64,000 nucleotides of DNA from Weissella coleopterorum (GTDB lineage: Bacteria > Bacillota > Bacilli > Lactobacillales > Lactobacillaceae): the NCBI RefSeq assembly GCF_011304355.1, contig NZ_CP049888.1, forward strand, positions 806,001-870,000. Direction: 5' to 3'. Shown here piece by piece: positions 28,527 to 37,601 of this stretch. A program made the position numbers and the translations under genes. Positions within the stretch are counted from its first letter, which is position 1; each line of letters opens with the position of its first letter. The notes below the pieces were generated by a model. That model ran no database searches and had not been told where the DNA came from. It was given only the letters and a program-made list of their open reading frames with translations.

Positions 28527-28712
28527 ATGCCATTTGTACATGTTGAATTAGTAGAAGGCCGCTCAGAAGCTCAATTAAAAAATATGATGACAGAAATTAC
28601 TGATGCTGTTGAAAAGAATACAGGAGCACCTCGCAAAGCCATTAAGGTGATTGTCAATGAAATGCCAAATAATCGCTATATGGATGGTGGAACTTTAAAA
28701 TCTGAAGCATAA
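28527..28712 (+). CDS. 4-oxalocrotonate tautomerase family protein
   Basis: 61 residues, the standard size. After removal of Met the N-terminus is [11 protein letters not shown], with proline as catalytic base, and Arg residues follow at the usual spacing ([11 protein letters not shown]). Small tautomerases of this type are common in lactic acid bacteria and their natural substrate is usually unknown. Good ribosome site (GAGGAG) and a terminator just behind. Confidence 0.88.
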   Translation: MPFVHVELVEGRSEAQLKNMMTEITDAVEKNTGAPRKAIKVIVNEMPNNRYMDGGTLKSEA

Positions 28713-28717
28713 TATTG

Positions 28718-28749
28718 AAAGGTGAGGCAAACTTGCCTCGCCTTTTTTA
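28718..28749 (+). terminator. Terminator after the tautomerase gene
   Basis: AAAGGTGAGGCAA (28718-28730) pairs with TTGCCTCGCCTTT (28733-28745) around a very short loop, then TTTTT. Confidence 0.88.
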
Positions 28750-28802
28750 ATTAATTATCGTAACGTAGGCGATCTTCATTTTGAGGTTAATAGGTAAAAA
28801 TT

Positions 28803-30305
28803 ATGACAAAACAGTATATAATGGCAATTGATCAAGGAACGACTAGTACCCGTGTTATTTTATATGACCAAAGTGGTGATACAATGGGGATGGTAAAAAA
28901 GGAATTACCACAAATTTTTCAAGAGCCAGGGTGGGTTGAACATGATGCTAATCAAATCTGGATTGACACAGAAGGATTAATGCAAAAAGTTTTAACCAAA
29001 TATGATATTTCGGCCAATGAAATTAACTCAATTGGGATTACCAATCAACGTGAAACGACGGTGCTATGGGACCAAAAAACAGGTGAGCCAGTTGCACCGG
29101 CCGTTGTTTGGCAATCTAAGCAGTCCAATTCAATTGCTGATTTGTTAAAGGGACAAAATTTGGAGCAAAAAATTTATGATAAAACCGGTCTTTGGATTGA
29201 TTCATATTTTTCAGCTACCAAGATCATGTGGCTATTAAAAAAACATCCAGAATTACAAAAATTAATGGATGAAAATCGGTTAAGGTTTGGGACCATTGAT
29301 ACTTGGTTATTATGGAAATTAACGAAGGGTCACGTGCATGCTACTGATTATACTAATGCATCAAGAACCATGCTCTTTAATATTCATACCCTGCAGTGGG
29401 ATTCAGAATTATTAAAAATATATGGAATTAATAAGAATTTATTGCCAGAAGTTAAAAATTCCATTGATAATTTTGGTAGTACAGTGTTGAAAGGTGTGAC
29501 AATTAACATTGGTGCTTTGGCCGGCGATCAACAGGCGGCATTATTTGGACATAAAGCATTTGTACCTGGAGCTATTAAGAGCACTTATGGCACTGGTGCG
29601 TTTATTGTTATGAATACAGGTGATCAGCCTAAAAATTCTAAACATGGCTTATTAACAACAATTGCGTATGGTTTAAATGGTAAAGTTACATATGCATTAG
29701 AGGGATCCATTTTTGTGGCTGGGTCAGCCGTCCAATGGTTAGAAGAAGGAATGGAAATTTTAGATAATTCGGCCATATCTGCTGAGTATGCCTATCAATC
29801 AAGTCAATCTGTGCCATATCAAGACATTTATTTGGTACCTGCCTTTACAGGCCTTGGAGCACCATATTGGGATCAAAAAATTCGCGGTGCTGCGTTTGGG
29901 TTAACCCGTGCAACTCGCAAACATGATCTGGTTCGGGCAACAATCGAATCTTTAGCCTATCAGACGAAAGATGTTTTAGATGTGATGGAAATCGATACAG
30001 AAATGGCAAGAACACATCTTTCGATTGATGGAGGTGCGGCAGCAAATGAATATCTTCATGAATTTATGGCAAATTTATTGCAGATTAAAATTACACGCCC
30101 AAGAAAGTTAGAAATGACAGCTCGTGGAATTGCATATATGGCAGGTTTGCAAAGCGGTTTTTGGGCCTCATTAGATCAATTGCCGGATAATCCAGAAACA
30201 CTCACAATTGACTATGATGAATCATACCAGCCGAGAATGCATAAACGTTATGACAATTGGAAAAAATCCGTAAAATCCGCACAGATGTTCGCATCTAGGA
30301 ATTAA
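28803..30305 (+). CDS. glpK: Glycerol kinase
   Basis: Phosphorylates glycerol to glycerol-3-phosphate. The 500-residue FGGY kinase shows DQGTTSTR at the N-terminus, SIGITNQRETT, GTIDTWLLWKLT, the GDQQAALFG and STYGTGAF nucleotide-binding segments and GGAAANEYLHEFMANLLQ. Neither a glycerol facilitator nor glycerol-phosphate oxidase flanks it, so it is a lone gene. The HxFYG motif that carries the HPr-phosphorylated histidine in enterococcal GlpK is not seen before GALAGDQQ, so PTS activation by that route is doubtful. No clear promoter and only a weak ribosome site were seen. Confidence 0.93.
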   Translation: MTKQYIMAIDQGTTSTRVILYDQSGDTMGMVKKELPQIFQEPGWVEHDANQIWIDTEGLMQKVLTKYDISANEINSIGITNQRETTVLWDQKTGEPVAPAVVWQSKQSNSIADLLKGQNLEQKIYDKTGLWIDSYFSATKIMWLLKKHPELQKLMDENRLRFGTIDTWLLWKLTKGHVHATDYTNASRTMLFNIHTLQWDSELLKIYGINKNLLPEVKNSIDNFGSTVLKGVTINIGALAGDQQAALFGHKAFVPGAIKSTYGTGAFIVMNTGDQPKNSKHGLLTTIAYGLNGKVTYALEGSIFVAGSAVQWLEEGMEILDNSAISAEYAYQSSQSVPYQDIYLVPAFTGLGAPYWDQKIRGAAFGLTRATRKHDLVRATIESLAYQTKDVLDVMEIDTEMARTHLSIDGGAAANEYLHEFMANLLQIKITRPRKLEMTARGIAYMAGLQSGFWASLDQLPDNPETLTIDYDESYQPRMHKRYDNWKKSVKSAQMFASRN

Positions 30306-30536
30306 CGAAATTACAATTATTTGTTTTTTAAGTTACATTTATATTACTATCGCTAATTAGATTAATGTACTTAACCTGCTTTGAACTTAAATTGAGCTTA
30401 AACCTTTATTGAATGATGACCTCAGAGTAAATATAACCATTTAAAAAATAATGCGAACATCAGTTTGCATTGTATCCGAAATTGATGGGTTATACTTAGA
30501 TTATTCAATTAATAATGTAAATGATCTAAGAAGGGT

Positions 30537-31877
30537 ATGAATATGGTAAATAAAAAAATAGCAATTGGTTTGGTTGGTGCACTTGGGGTTGCAGCAGCAT
30601 CTCAAGTTCCTGGGGTTCAAGCTGAAATTGACCATTTAACGAATAATGACGATTCTCATGCTAAGCAGCAAGGATCAGCATCAAGTCAAATAAAAGAAAA
30701 TAGTTCTAAAAATGCAGGCATTACGACTACAAGTAAAGTTGCTAAGGCGGCTTCAGATGCCGTTGAAACGGCTCTTGATGTGGTTTCATCTGCAGGAACA
30801 ATTGTTGCGACGCCAGCTATTGCGGTTGATGAGACGAGTTCCGCAGCTGGAATCAGTACCTTGTTGACACCAGCTGAGTCCGCAGCAGTAAATTCGACCA
30901 AGACAGTCACTACTTCTGATACAACAAAATATACTGTCGCCGATGGAGATACCTTAGGGAGTATTGCTACTGAATTCGAAGTTCCGTATGTTAGTCTGCA
31001 AGCTGCAAATAATGGAATTGATAGTTCAAGTATTCAAACCGGACAATCTATTGTGATCCCTGATGCAAAAGCAAATGATACTACCAAATATACCACTGGG
31101 ACAGAATCAGATAATAATTCATCTGTGACTACCAACACAGTTGATCAAAACGATAATGATTCTTCTGTAACCACAAATACAGTTGATCAAGGGGATGACG
31201 ATTCTATTGGAAGTGATGTTACGAATCAGGCAGATGCTAATGATAGCAATGAAAGTAATTCAGCAACTGCAAATGATACTGGGAACACCAACGTAGATAA
31301 CGGAAGTGACGTTAGTTCAGACGCCGACGATGATGTGAATAATGATTCTACGTCAAATAATGATACTGACAACGGGAATGGGACAGCTTCTAATAATAAT
31401 GATATTACGAACAATGACTCTAACGATAATGTGACTCCTGATAATGATGAGTCAAATAATGGTACTGGTTCAGTACCTGATAATAATAATTCAAATAGCG
31501 AAATTTCTGCAGCACAACAAGCTACGTTAGATGCCTTAAATGTACTACGAACTTCACGTGGTTTAAAGCCTGTTATTTGGGATAATAGTTTGGCTGCTCG
31601 TGCTCAAAGCCGGGCAAACTTAATTAATTCGACCGGTCAAATTCCAGATGATCACTGGAGCTGGGGAGCAGGTCCCGAAGTTATTGCAATTGATTGGGCG
31701 GCTGGTGCACCCGTAATTAACGCATGGAATATTGATGATGCTAGTGTGGGGATGATTACAGATAACTCAGGTCATCGCCGTTGGTTGTTGAGTCCTGATA
31801 CAACCGCAGTTGGTTTTGGAATTTCAGGCAGTGTGATTGATGGAATTTCTAATGGGACCGATTTTTCAATTGCTTAA
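30537..31877 (+). CDS. Secreted LysM and CAP-domain protein
   Basis: 446 residues. Signal peptide (about 1-29, ending GVQA); a Ser/Thr/Ala-rich region; one LysM peptidoglycan-binding domain (about 131-175: YTVADGDTLGSIATEF ... GQSIVIP); a low-complexity Asn/Asp/Ser/Thr linker (about 180-322) with a repeated SSVTTNTVDQ unit; and a C-terminal CAP (SCP/PR-1) domain (about 325-446: LNVLRTSRGLKPVIWDNSLA, then the NSGHRRWLLSP segment). Wall-associated, role unknown; similar proteins in lactobacilli are linked to cell shape or surface interaction. A possible promoter has TATACT at 30491-30496. The 230-bp gap upstream shows no gene. Confidence 0.85.
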   Translation: MNMVNKKIAIGLVGALGVAAASQVPGVQAEIDHLTNNDDSHAKQQGSASSQIKENSSKNAGITTTSKVAKAASDAVETALDVVSSAGTIVATPAIAVDETSSAAGISTLLTPAESAAVNSTKTVTTSDTTKYTVADGDTLGSIATEFEVPYVSLQAANNGIDSSSIQTGQSIVIPDAKANDTTKYTTGTESDNNSSVTTNTVDQNDNDSSVTTNTVDQGDDDSIGSDVTNQADANDSNESNSATANDTGNTNVDNGSDVSSDADDDVNNDSTSNNDTDNGNGTASNNNDITNNDSNDNVTPDNDESNNGTGSVPDNNNSNSEISAAQQATLDALNVLRTSRGLKPVIWDNSLAARAQSRANLINSTGQIPDDHWSWGAGPEVIAIDWAAGAPVINAWNIDDASVGMITDNSGHRRWLLSPDTTAVGFGISGSVIDGISNGTDFSIA

Positions 31878-31892
31878 TAGATATAATTAAAG

Positions 31893-31947
31893 AAACCAAT
31901 CTAATGAAAGCACGGAAGTATGTTGCATTTTAGCATTGGTTTTTTTA
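31893..31947 (+). terminator. Terminator after the CAP protein
   Basis: AAACCAAT (31893-31900) pairs with ATTGGTTT (31935-31942) and a T-tract follows. Confidence 0.7.
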
Positions 31948-32065
31948 TTGGGATAAATTTTCATTTCTTCGTCATAGATATTTGGTTAAGATATTGATAT
32001 TGTTCTAAATTTGATTTATTATTAATAAATAGACTGTCAAAATAGATTGAAAAGAGGTTTTTGAA

Positions 32066-32791
32066 ATGTCAGGACACAGTAAGTGGCATAACATTCAAGG
32101 ACGTAAGAACGCCCAAGATGCTAAGCGTGGAAAAATTTTCCAAAAGTTATCGCGTGACTTATATACCGCAGCGAAAGCTGGAGGGGTAGATCCAGATGGT
32201 AATCCTGGACTACGGTTAGTAATGGAAAAAGCTAAGTCAGCCAATATGCCTAAGGATAACGTGCAACGCGCCCTTGATAAGGCATCTGGAGCTGGTGGTG
32301 CTAACTACCAAGAATTAACTTATGAGGGATATGGACCAGCTGGAATTGCCGTGCTGGTTGAAACTTTAACTGATAACACAAATCGAACGGCATCTAATGT
32401 TCGATCAGCCTTTAAACATGCTGGTGGGGAATTGGGAACTTCTGGTTCAGTGGCTTTCCAGTTTGAACGTAAGGGCTATATCGAAATTGCTCGTGGTGAA
32501 GATGCGCCTGAAATTGATGAAGATCAACTTTTCGAGGATATGCTAGAAGCGGGTGCGGATGACATGAAGACTTACGACGATCAATTTGAAATTTATACTG
32601 ATCCTAAGGCTTTTCCGGAAGTTCGTGATGCACTAGAAGCAAAGGGTTATACATTAATTAATGATGAAGTAACCATGATTGCGGATAATCCGATGGAAGT
32701 ACCTGCTGACAAGGCTGAATCATTAGCTAAACTAGTTGAAGAATTAGAAGCCGACGATGATGTGTCTGCAGTATTTACTACAGCTGAATAA
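32066..32791 (+). CDS. yebC: YebC/PmpR-family protein (TACO1-like)
   Basis: 241 residues, nearly identical in layout to the universal YebC family: [20 protein letters not shown] at the N-terminus, [26 protein letters not shown] and the acidic C-terminal third. YebC proteins act as transcription regulators and/or help ribosomes through proline-rich sequences. In lactobacilli this gene is, as I recall, commonly next to the comG operon; here comGA is 22.8 kb away, which marks the insertion. Confidence 0.95.
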   Translation: MSGHSKWHNIQGRKNAQDAKRGKIFQKLSRDLYTAAKAGGVDPDGNPGLRLVMEKAKSANMPKDNVQRALDKASGAGGANYQELTYEGYGPAGIAVLVETLTDNTNRTASNVRSAFKHAGGELGTSGSVAFQFERKGYIEIARGEDAPEIDEDQLFEDMLEAGADDMKTYDDQFEIYTDPKAFPEVRDALEAKGYTLINDEVTMIADNPMEVPADKAESLAKLVEELEADDDVSAVFTTAE

Positions 32792-32821
32792 TAATAATTA
32801 TCAAAAGTTACTAATATAAAT

Positions 32822-32868
32822 AGTGTTAATAAGAGGATTAAAAATTCTCTTGTTGACACTGTTTTTTT
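32822..32868 (+). terminator. Terminator after yebC
   Basis: AGTGTTAATAAGAG (from 32822) pairs imperfectly with CTCTTGTTGACACT (to 32860) and is followed by GTTTTTTTG. Confidence 0.8.
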
Positions 32869-33218
32869 GTTTTAAATACCCAATTGTTTGGGAGATGAAA
32901 CTAATAATAAGGCTTCAGATAATCTAAATATTATTAGGAATATTGCTTTAAATAAGATGAAATAGTAAAAATATTAATGATAACCTATATAAAAGCCTAA
33001 TATTACTAATAAAAACGGTAGCACCAAACGTGAATATCGGTACTACTAATCAACAAAATAAGGTAATAATTCGATACTACCTTAGACAAAAATGGAGGCT
33101 CCCGTACCACGATGCCTAGCGCTTGCGTGAGATAGTTTTCCCTTTTGCTCTGAATTAATAGTCAAGGTTGACCTGACCCGGCTGACGTTCATTATTAGTC
33201 TTTTAGGAGGCTTATATT
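32869..33218. other. Gene-free left end of the foreign block; possible oriT region
   Basis: No open frame of note. It is AT-rich with scattered GGTAG/GGTACTAC/CTACC motifs (33015-33085), and then a more GC-rich stretch (33092-33185) containing GTCAA-GG-TTGAC and the palindrome-like AGCGCT around 33119. The change of composition and the small DNA-binding-type genes that follow would suit a transfer origin, but no nick-site motif was recognised. Confidence 0.3.
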
Positions 33219-33468
33219 TTGGGTGATCGTGTAATTAGAATTCAACGGGTACCCAAAAAATAAGGTAAAGGCGCTAGAAGTAATCGTCGACAGAAATGGG
33301 TATCAGAATACCCGAGAAATGATTCGTGATCTAATTGATAAATTGATTATCGACGATGCAATTAAGCTTAGTCATTTAGACGAATTATTACTAAGCCACA
33401 CTAAACAAGAAGCGAACATTATGAAGGCAGTTAATCAAATAAGCAAAGATGCATCAGAGATCAAATAA
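33219..33468 (+). pseudogene. Small plasmid-type protein, frameshifted
   Basis: A TTG start at 33219 behind TTAGGAGG gives MGDRVIRIQ and then stops at once; the adjacent frame continues FNGYPKNKVKALEVIVD ... up to ISKDASEIK with a stop at 33466-33468. Joined near 33238-33241 these make an 80-odd residue helical protein. Position at the left end of the block suggests a plasmid maintenance or mobilization accessory protein; the family was not recognised with certainty. Confidence 0.5.
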
Positions 33469-33513
33469 TTATTAATACTTTATAGTGAAGAAGAAATTTA
33501 GGAGATTGGTAGT

Positions 33514-34041
33514 ATGGCTGTTTCACAAACAAAAAAGAAAAAATGCAATTTTGGGTTGATGATAAAGCACAAGAAAATTTACAACTGATTAAGGATTATA
33601 TTGGAAATAGTGATCGGGTGAATGGAGGAAATCAATCAGTTAATAGCATTACTAATTTTGTAATTCAAGAATTTGTAGATGTATTCATTACTCCACAACA
33701 AAAGAATCCAACGTTGAATTATGGAAAGTTAAAAAAGCGATATATGGGTAGCTCGAAGGCCAATGAAAATGAGTCATTGAAGATTTTAAAAGCTATTTGA
33801 ACAGCAGAAGCACAACAATGGTGATTCTACAGTAAGAAGTCAATGGCATCGATCAAAACGCACACAACAAGCAACCGTTGATAATATCGTATAGTTAAAA
33901 CGCTTTGGCCTTAAGAATTCCGAGATTTCACGTTGTATTAATGAATCACCTGAATTTATATCAAAGGCCATCAATATATATGGGAACTTAATCAGAGATT
34001 ACTCTGAGATAAAACAAGATCGGACCCATATCTGGCAGTAA
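33514..34041 (+). pseudogene. Small plasmid-type DNA-binding-like protein, broken in three places
   Basis: ATG 33514 (ribosome site TTAGGAGATTGG) gives MAVSQTKKKK and then needs one extra A in the A-run near 33535 to enter the frame MQFWVDDKAQENLQ (33543-33800). A second shift near 33796 leads into EQQKHNNGDSTVRSQW, and an in-frame TAG at about 33889 interrupts it before LKRFGLKNSEISRCINESPEF, which looks like a helix-turn-helix; the frame ends at 34039-34041. The whole would be a basic protein of about 175 residues, perhaps a plasmid copy-control or relaxosome protein. Clearly non-functional if the sequence is right. Confidence 0.5.
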
Positions 34042-34083
34042 AAATGACTGAAAGTAATATTACCAGAAAGGCTAATAGATATT

Positions 34084-34884
34084 ATGGATGATTTTAATAG
34101 ACAGTATTTACAGGCTATTTCAGACCAAGTAACTCAACACTCTGGAATTGGATATTGGGTTTTAATAGGTGCTGTTATTGCAGTTGTAATGGGATTTGGA
34201 ATGGGCAGTGGGGCTATTAATCATGATCGTTACAAAGAGGAAGGAGAAATTGATAATTCTAGTGCAATTATTTTTGGATTAGGATTGTTATTAATGATTG
34301 GTTCTTTGATGACAGGTATTATTTATTTTGGGCCAGTATCTTATTACTTAACAAGTGTAGAACAACAAAAAGCAATTAGTTATACAAAAAAGCATCCAGA
34401 TTCTTATAAATATAAAGTTGACATTGGTGAAAAGAATTTAAAAGCGTTATGGAGTAAGCCGACAGAAGTTTATAAGACCGAATTCGTAAATCTAGTATCA
34501 ACTAGCACGCAAGACAATAATAATATTGAGGGATCTATTAATGATCGATATTTACTCATGGCTGGTAGAGTTGAAGGAAGTATTAAGTCTGAAGATAAAA
34601 CAGACTATCGATACTATGTAGATTTAGGTGACGGAAAATCACAGCTAAGAAAGTTAAGTGATGAATATCCTGATGCTGAAGCTAAAGATATTTATATTCA
34701 AGAATTAGATCATGTAGATCAACCTCAATTGAAAATTGAACACCATAGATATAGAGATAAGGATGTTAGAAATGCATTGAAAGCTACTAATCGTATGTAT
34801 ATGGATGAACATCCGGTTGAGTGGATAACTTATACCTTTGAGGTTCCACAGGGTAGTGTAAACAATGTTTCTAAATTATCATAA
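34084..34884 (+). CDS. Membrane protein of unknown function
   Basis: 266 residues: two hydrophobic segments (about 24-42, rich in Gly, and 62-86), then a soluble C-terminal part of about 180 residues that is highly charged. No signal peptide and no recognised motif. A GAAAGG ribosome site is well placed. The C-terminal half contains a YRYYVDLGDGKSQLRKL segment typical of a small beta sheet. It is followed 38 bases later by another unknown gene on the same strand. Cargo of the plasmid-like block; function unknown. Confidence 0.65.
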   Translation: MDDFNRQYLQAISDQVTQHSGIGYWVLIGAVIAVVMGFGMGSGAINHDRYKEEGEIDNSSAIIFGLGLLLMIGSLMTGIIYFGPVSYYLTSVEQQKAISYTKKHPDSYKYKVDIGEKNLKALWSKPTEVYKTEFVNLVSTSTQDNNNIEGSINDRYLLMAGRVEGSIKSEDKTDYRYYVDLGDGKSQLRKLSDEYPDAEAKDIYIQELDHVDQPQLKIEHHRYRDKDVRNALKATNRMYMDEHPVEWITYTFEVPQGSVNNVSKLS

Positions 34885-34922
34885 AATAAAAAAAGCCCCA
34901 AAAGGGCATTAGGAGATGTATT

Positions 34923-35303
34923 ATGGACAATTCTCATGAAGTATATAATTCTTTCCATTTAAAAGGATCAGTACTCTCATCATATTTGGATAGAGATGAG
35001 TGGTATGGATGGAATCGTCATTATAAATGGATTGATGGGTATTTACAATTATACGTTGGAGATTTACCAGATAATCATCAACATAGTGATTGGGGGTTTA
35101 TGAATGATACAAATATTCGCTTTATATTTGAACAAATTCATTATGATAATCAAGTAGTGATTAAAAACTATTTTGATAAAATTACAGTGGCAAATTTCGA
35201 AGACTTAAAAGGTAAATATGTAGAAATTATGGGATATATTGAAATACTCTTTGGAGAAACCAATGAAGTATCATTAATAGCAACTAGTATAAATGTACTA
35301 TGA
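34923..35303 (+). CDS. Unknown acidic protein
   Basis: 126 residues, rich in Trp, Tyr, His and Asp, with no signal or membrane segment. It has an AGGAG ribosome site. Its last bases overlap the end of the converging gene on the other strand by six bases. No family recognised. Small cytosolic acidic proteins next to an unknown membrane protein can be inhibitors or immunity factors, but nothing here shows that. Confidence 0.6.
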   Translation: MDNSHEVYNSFHLKGSVLSSYLDRDEWYGWNRHYKWIDGYLQLYVGDLPDNHQHSDWGFMNDTNIRFIFEQIHYDNQVVIKNYFDKITVANFEDLKGKYVEIMGYIEILFGETNEVSLIATSINVL

Positions 35304-35948
35304 TCTAGGAAGATCAAGTAAATTTATGGTCTTTTGTTTTAACGGATCATCAGTAAATCTCACTGTAAAAATACTTGATTCTAATATCGAAAGTCCTTCA
35401 TACCCAAAATGATCTTTTATTTTTTTCTGTTGAGCTGGTCTTATGCTATCACGCTTATTGTTATCTTTTCTAAATGCTCTCTTCCGGAGAGAGTATGGGT
35501 AAATTTTTGCAGCATCTTTTGAAATTCCCATATTATTTTTAATAGACACTGATTTTATACGATTATGAATATATGAAATATCAACATCTTTTAAATTGAC
35601 GATATTGATATTTTGCATTCTTTCAATCCAATATTCTAAAAATGGAGTAATCTTATTATCTGTACTAATGGTTTTAAAAACATTCAAAAAGGATTGTTCA
35701 GGCCAATATCCATGGATGAAATAGTTGTTTCCACGTTGGACAGTGGTTATGCTTTTTAAGGATTCAGATGATTTATCTGAAGAAGTAACAATAATATATA
35801 TTTTTAAATTATTTGTATTTTGTTCCTCTAATTCGTTTGAAATGTAGGTTTCCACTAATCCGTTATGGTAATTGAATTTATCTAATAATGAAATGTTTTT
35901 ATTACCTGTTATAGATTGAATATTATTATAAGCTTTTGTAAAATTCAT
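35298..35948 (-). CDS. Unknown protein, 216 residues, with a hairpin over its ribosome site
   Basis: A soluble, Lys/Asn/Ser-rich protein. The C-terminal region (about residues 165-215: PAQQKKIKDHFGYEGL, then a strand-rich VRFTDDPL) looks folded, but no family was recognised. ATG on the minus strand is preceded at five bases by AGGAG, and that ribosome site is one arm of a perfect inverted repeat, so translation may be controlled. It converges on the gene at 34923-35303. Confidence 0.65.
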   Translation of the reverse strand: MNFTKAYNNIQSITGNKNISLLDKFNYHNGLVETYISNELEEQNTNNLKIYIIVTSSDKSSESLKSITTVQRGNNYFIHGYWPEQSFLNVFKTISTDNKITPFLEYWIERMQNINIVNLKDVDISYIHNRIKSVSIKNNMGISKDAAKIYPYSLRKRAFRKDNNKRDSIRPAQQKKIKDHFGYEGLSILESSIFTVRFTDDPLKQKTINLLDLPRS

Positions 35949-35953
35949 TTTGT

Positions 35954-35977
35954 CTCCTAATTTGTATAGATTAGGAG
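35954..35977 (-). promoter_or_regulatory. Hairpin enclosing the ribosome site of the minus-strand gene
   Basis: CTCCTAAT (35954-35961) and ATTAGGAG (35970-35977) form a perfect 8-bp inverted repeat with an 8-base loop. In the minus-strand mRNA the AGGAG of the second arm is the ribosome-binding site of the 35948-35298 gene. A third copy of CTCCTAAT lies at 36010-36017. Confidence 0.55.
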
Positions 35978-36030
35978 CACAAATAATAGTTTGCTATAGT
36001 TACATTAACTCCTAATGGGGGATAGAAAGA

Positions 36031-36079
36031 CTCAACATACGGCAACTTCTCAAGGTTCAGCAGTATGTTGAGTTTTTAT
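36031..36079 (+). terminator. Plus-strand terminator with no obvious gene before it
   Basis: CTCAACATAC (36031-36040) pairs perfectly with GTATGTTGAG (36063-36072), followed by TTTTTA. The gene just upstream is on the other strand, so it may end a short unseen transcript or be a leftover of an earlier arrangement. Confidence 0.75.
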
Positions 36080-36531
36080 TTTGGTATAATTATATCATGC
36101 TATGTGAAAATTTTATTAAGCATAAAAATAAAAAATACAGTATTCCGTTCCAGGTAATAATGAAAAATAAGATGTCCGTTAAATTAATAAAAATAATGTA
36201 GGTTTATCTTGTATCAAATGGATGTTATAAATAAATTGGAAGATTGTACAATTGGAATTGATTATCACATTTAGGAGTAGGGAATGTTCTACAGAAATGA
36301 AATACTACAAAGTATTCGTCGGATTAAATATTTTTTGGTAGGGGGGCTCCTATGTCAATAATTCGGACATAAAAATACGAATAAATTTTGAAAAACGTTT
36401 TAATTATTTAACGTACTGGTAAAGTATGTGATTTATCTAAAAAAGTGCATCCTTTAATGTTTCCATGCCATTCTAAACAACCCGTCTATACTTATCGTTT
36501 TAAACGGGATATTAATATGATTTATTTGTAG

Positions 36532-37353
36532 CTACGCTACAAGGGAAATTCGATCACTGTTATACCAGCGAATATAGCTATCAATGCCAGCTATTGCTTC
36601 ATTAATTGTCTTAAATTCTTGAAAATTAATGTATTCACGCTTCAAAATTGAGTGAAAGCTCTCAATTCTTGCGTTATCACCAGGTTGTCCTTTACGAGAA
36701 TAAGAATGCTTAATCCCAAAACGAGTTAAAGTACTTTCAAATAAATCGCTTGTATACTGACTCCCCATATCGCTATGAATAATGCTTGGTTTAACAGACT
36801 TTACTGCGACTTGATTAATGACGTCGGTTGCTAATTCCTTAGTCATATGACTTCCAACTTTATAAGAAATAACCCGCCGGGTTACGGGATTGTACACACT
36901 AGCTAGATAAACCCAAGTATTTTTAACGGGAATATACGTAATATCTGTTAAAAGAATATTGGATTGATCAGGTAATCCTTTAATTAGATTTGGTCGTTGA
37001 TCATATTCAGTATGTGTTTTAGGCTTATTAATTCGTTTAGTCATCCTAGACCTAATTTTTAAAGCGTACATCTGTTTATAAACCATACGCTGGCTAATTT
37101 TAATTTTTAACTGACGATTTAATAAAATTGTTAATCGCGGGTATCCATACATAGGATATTTTAACCATGCATCTAATACCTTTTGCTTAATGAAATTGCG
37201 ACGAAGAAGGGTTTTACCAGGCTTCCAATGTATATAGCCATAATAAGTCGATCGTGGAATTCTGAGGACGTTCAAAATTTTAGTAATGCGGTGCCCAACC
37301 TGTAGATTGTCATTAATAATTTTTAAGGTAGGAATACGTCCTTTGATGATCAA
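36532..37353 (-). CDS. IS3-family transposase OrfB (DDE catalytic domain)
   Basis: 273 residues with the retroviral integrase-like core. The acidic triad is visible as the D of LLTDITYIPV, the D of IIHSDMGSQYTS and the E of NARIESFHSILKRE. An N-terminal HTH_21-like part (RSTYYGY, YGYPRLT) precedes it. It begins with TTG inside the end of orfA, four bases of overlap and in the -1 frame, after a run of five A, so it is probably made as an OrfAB fusion by -1 frameshifting. Confidence 0.92.
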   Translation of the reverse strand: MIIKGRIPTLKIINDNLQVGHRITKILNVLRIPRSTYYGYIHWKPGKTLLRRNFIKQKVLDAWLKYPMYGYPRLTILLNRQLKIKISQRMVYKQMYALKIRSRMTKRINKPKTHTEYDQRPNLIKGLPDQSNILLTDITYIPVKNTWVYLASVYNPVTRRVISYKVGSHMTKELATDVINQVAVKSVKPSIIHSDMGSQYTSDLFESTLTRFGIKHSYSRKGQPGDNARIESFHSILKREYINFQEFKTINEAIAGIDSYIRWYNSDRISLVA

Positions 37354-37601
37354 TTTTTCGCCATAAGCACCGCTGCTCGTTTTAAAATATCAAGTTCTTC
37401 TTTTAGTTGTTTATTTTCTTTAATCAATGCCCTTTCATTTGCTGACAATACTTTCGTATTGTTAGGATCGGCTTGATTAACCCATTTAGAAACCGTTGAA
37501 ACACTAACGTTGTATTCTTTTGCTAATGAATTAGCTGAACGACCAACTTTATGCAAGCTTACGATCGATTCTTTAAAGTCATTTGAATATTTGATAACCA
37601 T
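37350..37601 (-). CDS. IS3-family transposase OrfA (helix-turn-helix)
   Basis: 83 residues: an HTH_Tnp/IS3-type helix-turn-helix (SANSLAKEYNVSVSTVSKWV, about 22-41) and a C-terminal leucine-zipper-like helix (ALIKENKQLKEELDILKRA). It binds the IS ends. The last codons are AAA AAT before the stop, the place of the likely -1 slip into orfB. Confidence 0.92.
   Translation of the reverse strand: MVIKYSNDFKESIVSLHKVGRSANSLAKEYNVSVSTVSKWVNQADPNNTKVLSANERALIKENKQLKEELDILKRAAVLMAKN

Noticed and set aside
31080..31500. Asn/Asp/Ser-rich stretch considered as a tandem repeat array or CRISPR-like region
   Set aside because: The repetition is at amino-acid level within an open secreted protein linker; there are no regularly spaced identical DNA repeats. 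No CRISPR array was seen anywhere in the window.
33090..33190. Possible oriT or replication iterons
   Set aside because: Composition changes and short dyads are present, but no repeated iteron unit and no recognised nick site could be identified.
34886..34910. Small hairpin GCCCC-AAAA-GGGC after the 34084-34884 gene
   Set aside because: The stem is only four or five pairs and no T-run follows; A-rich sequence precedes it instead, so it is not a convincing terminator on the plus strand.
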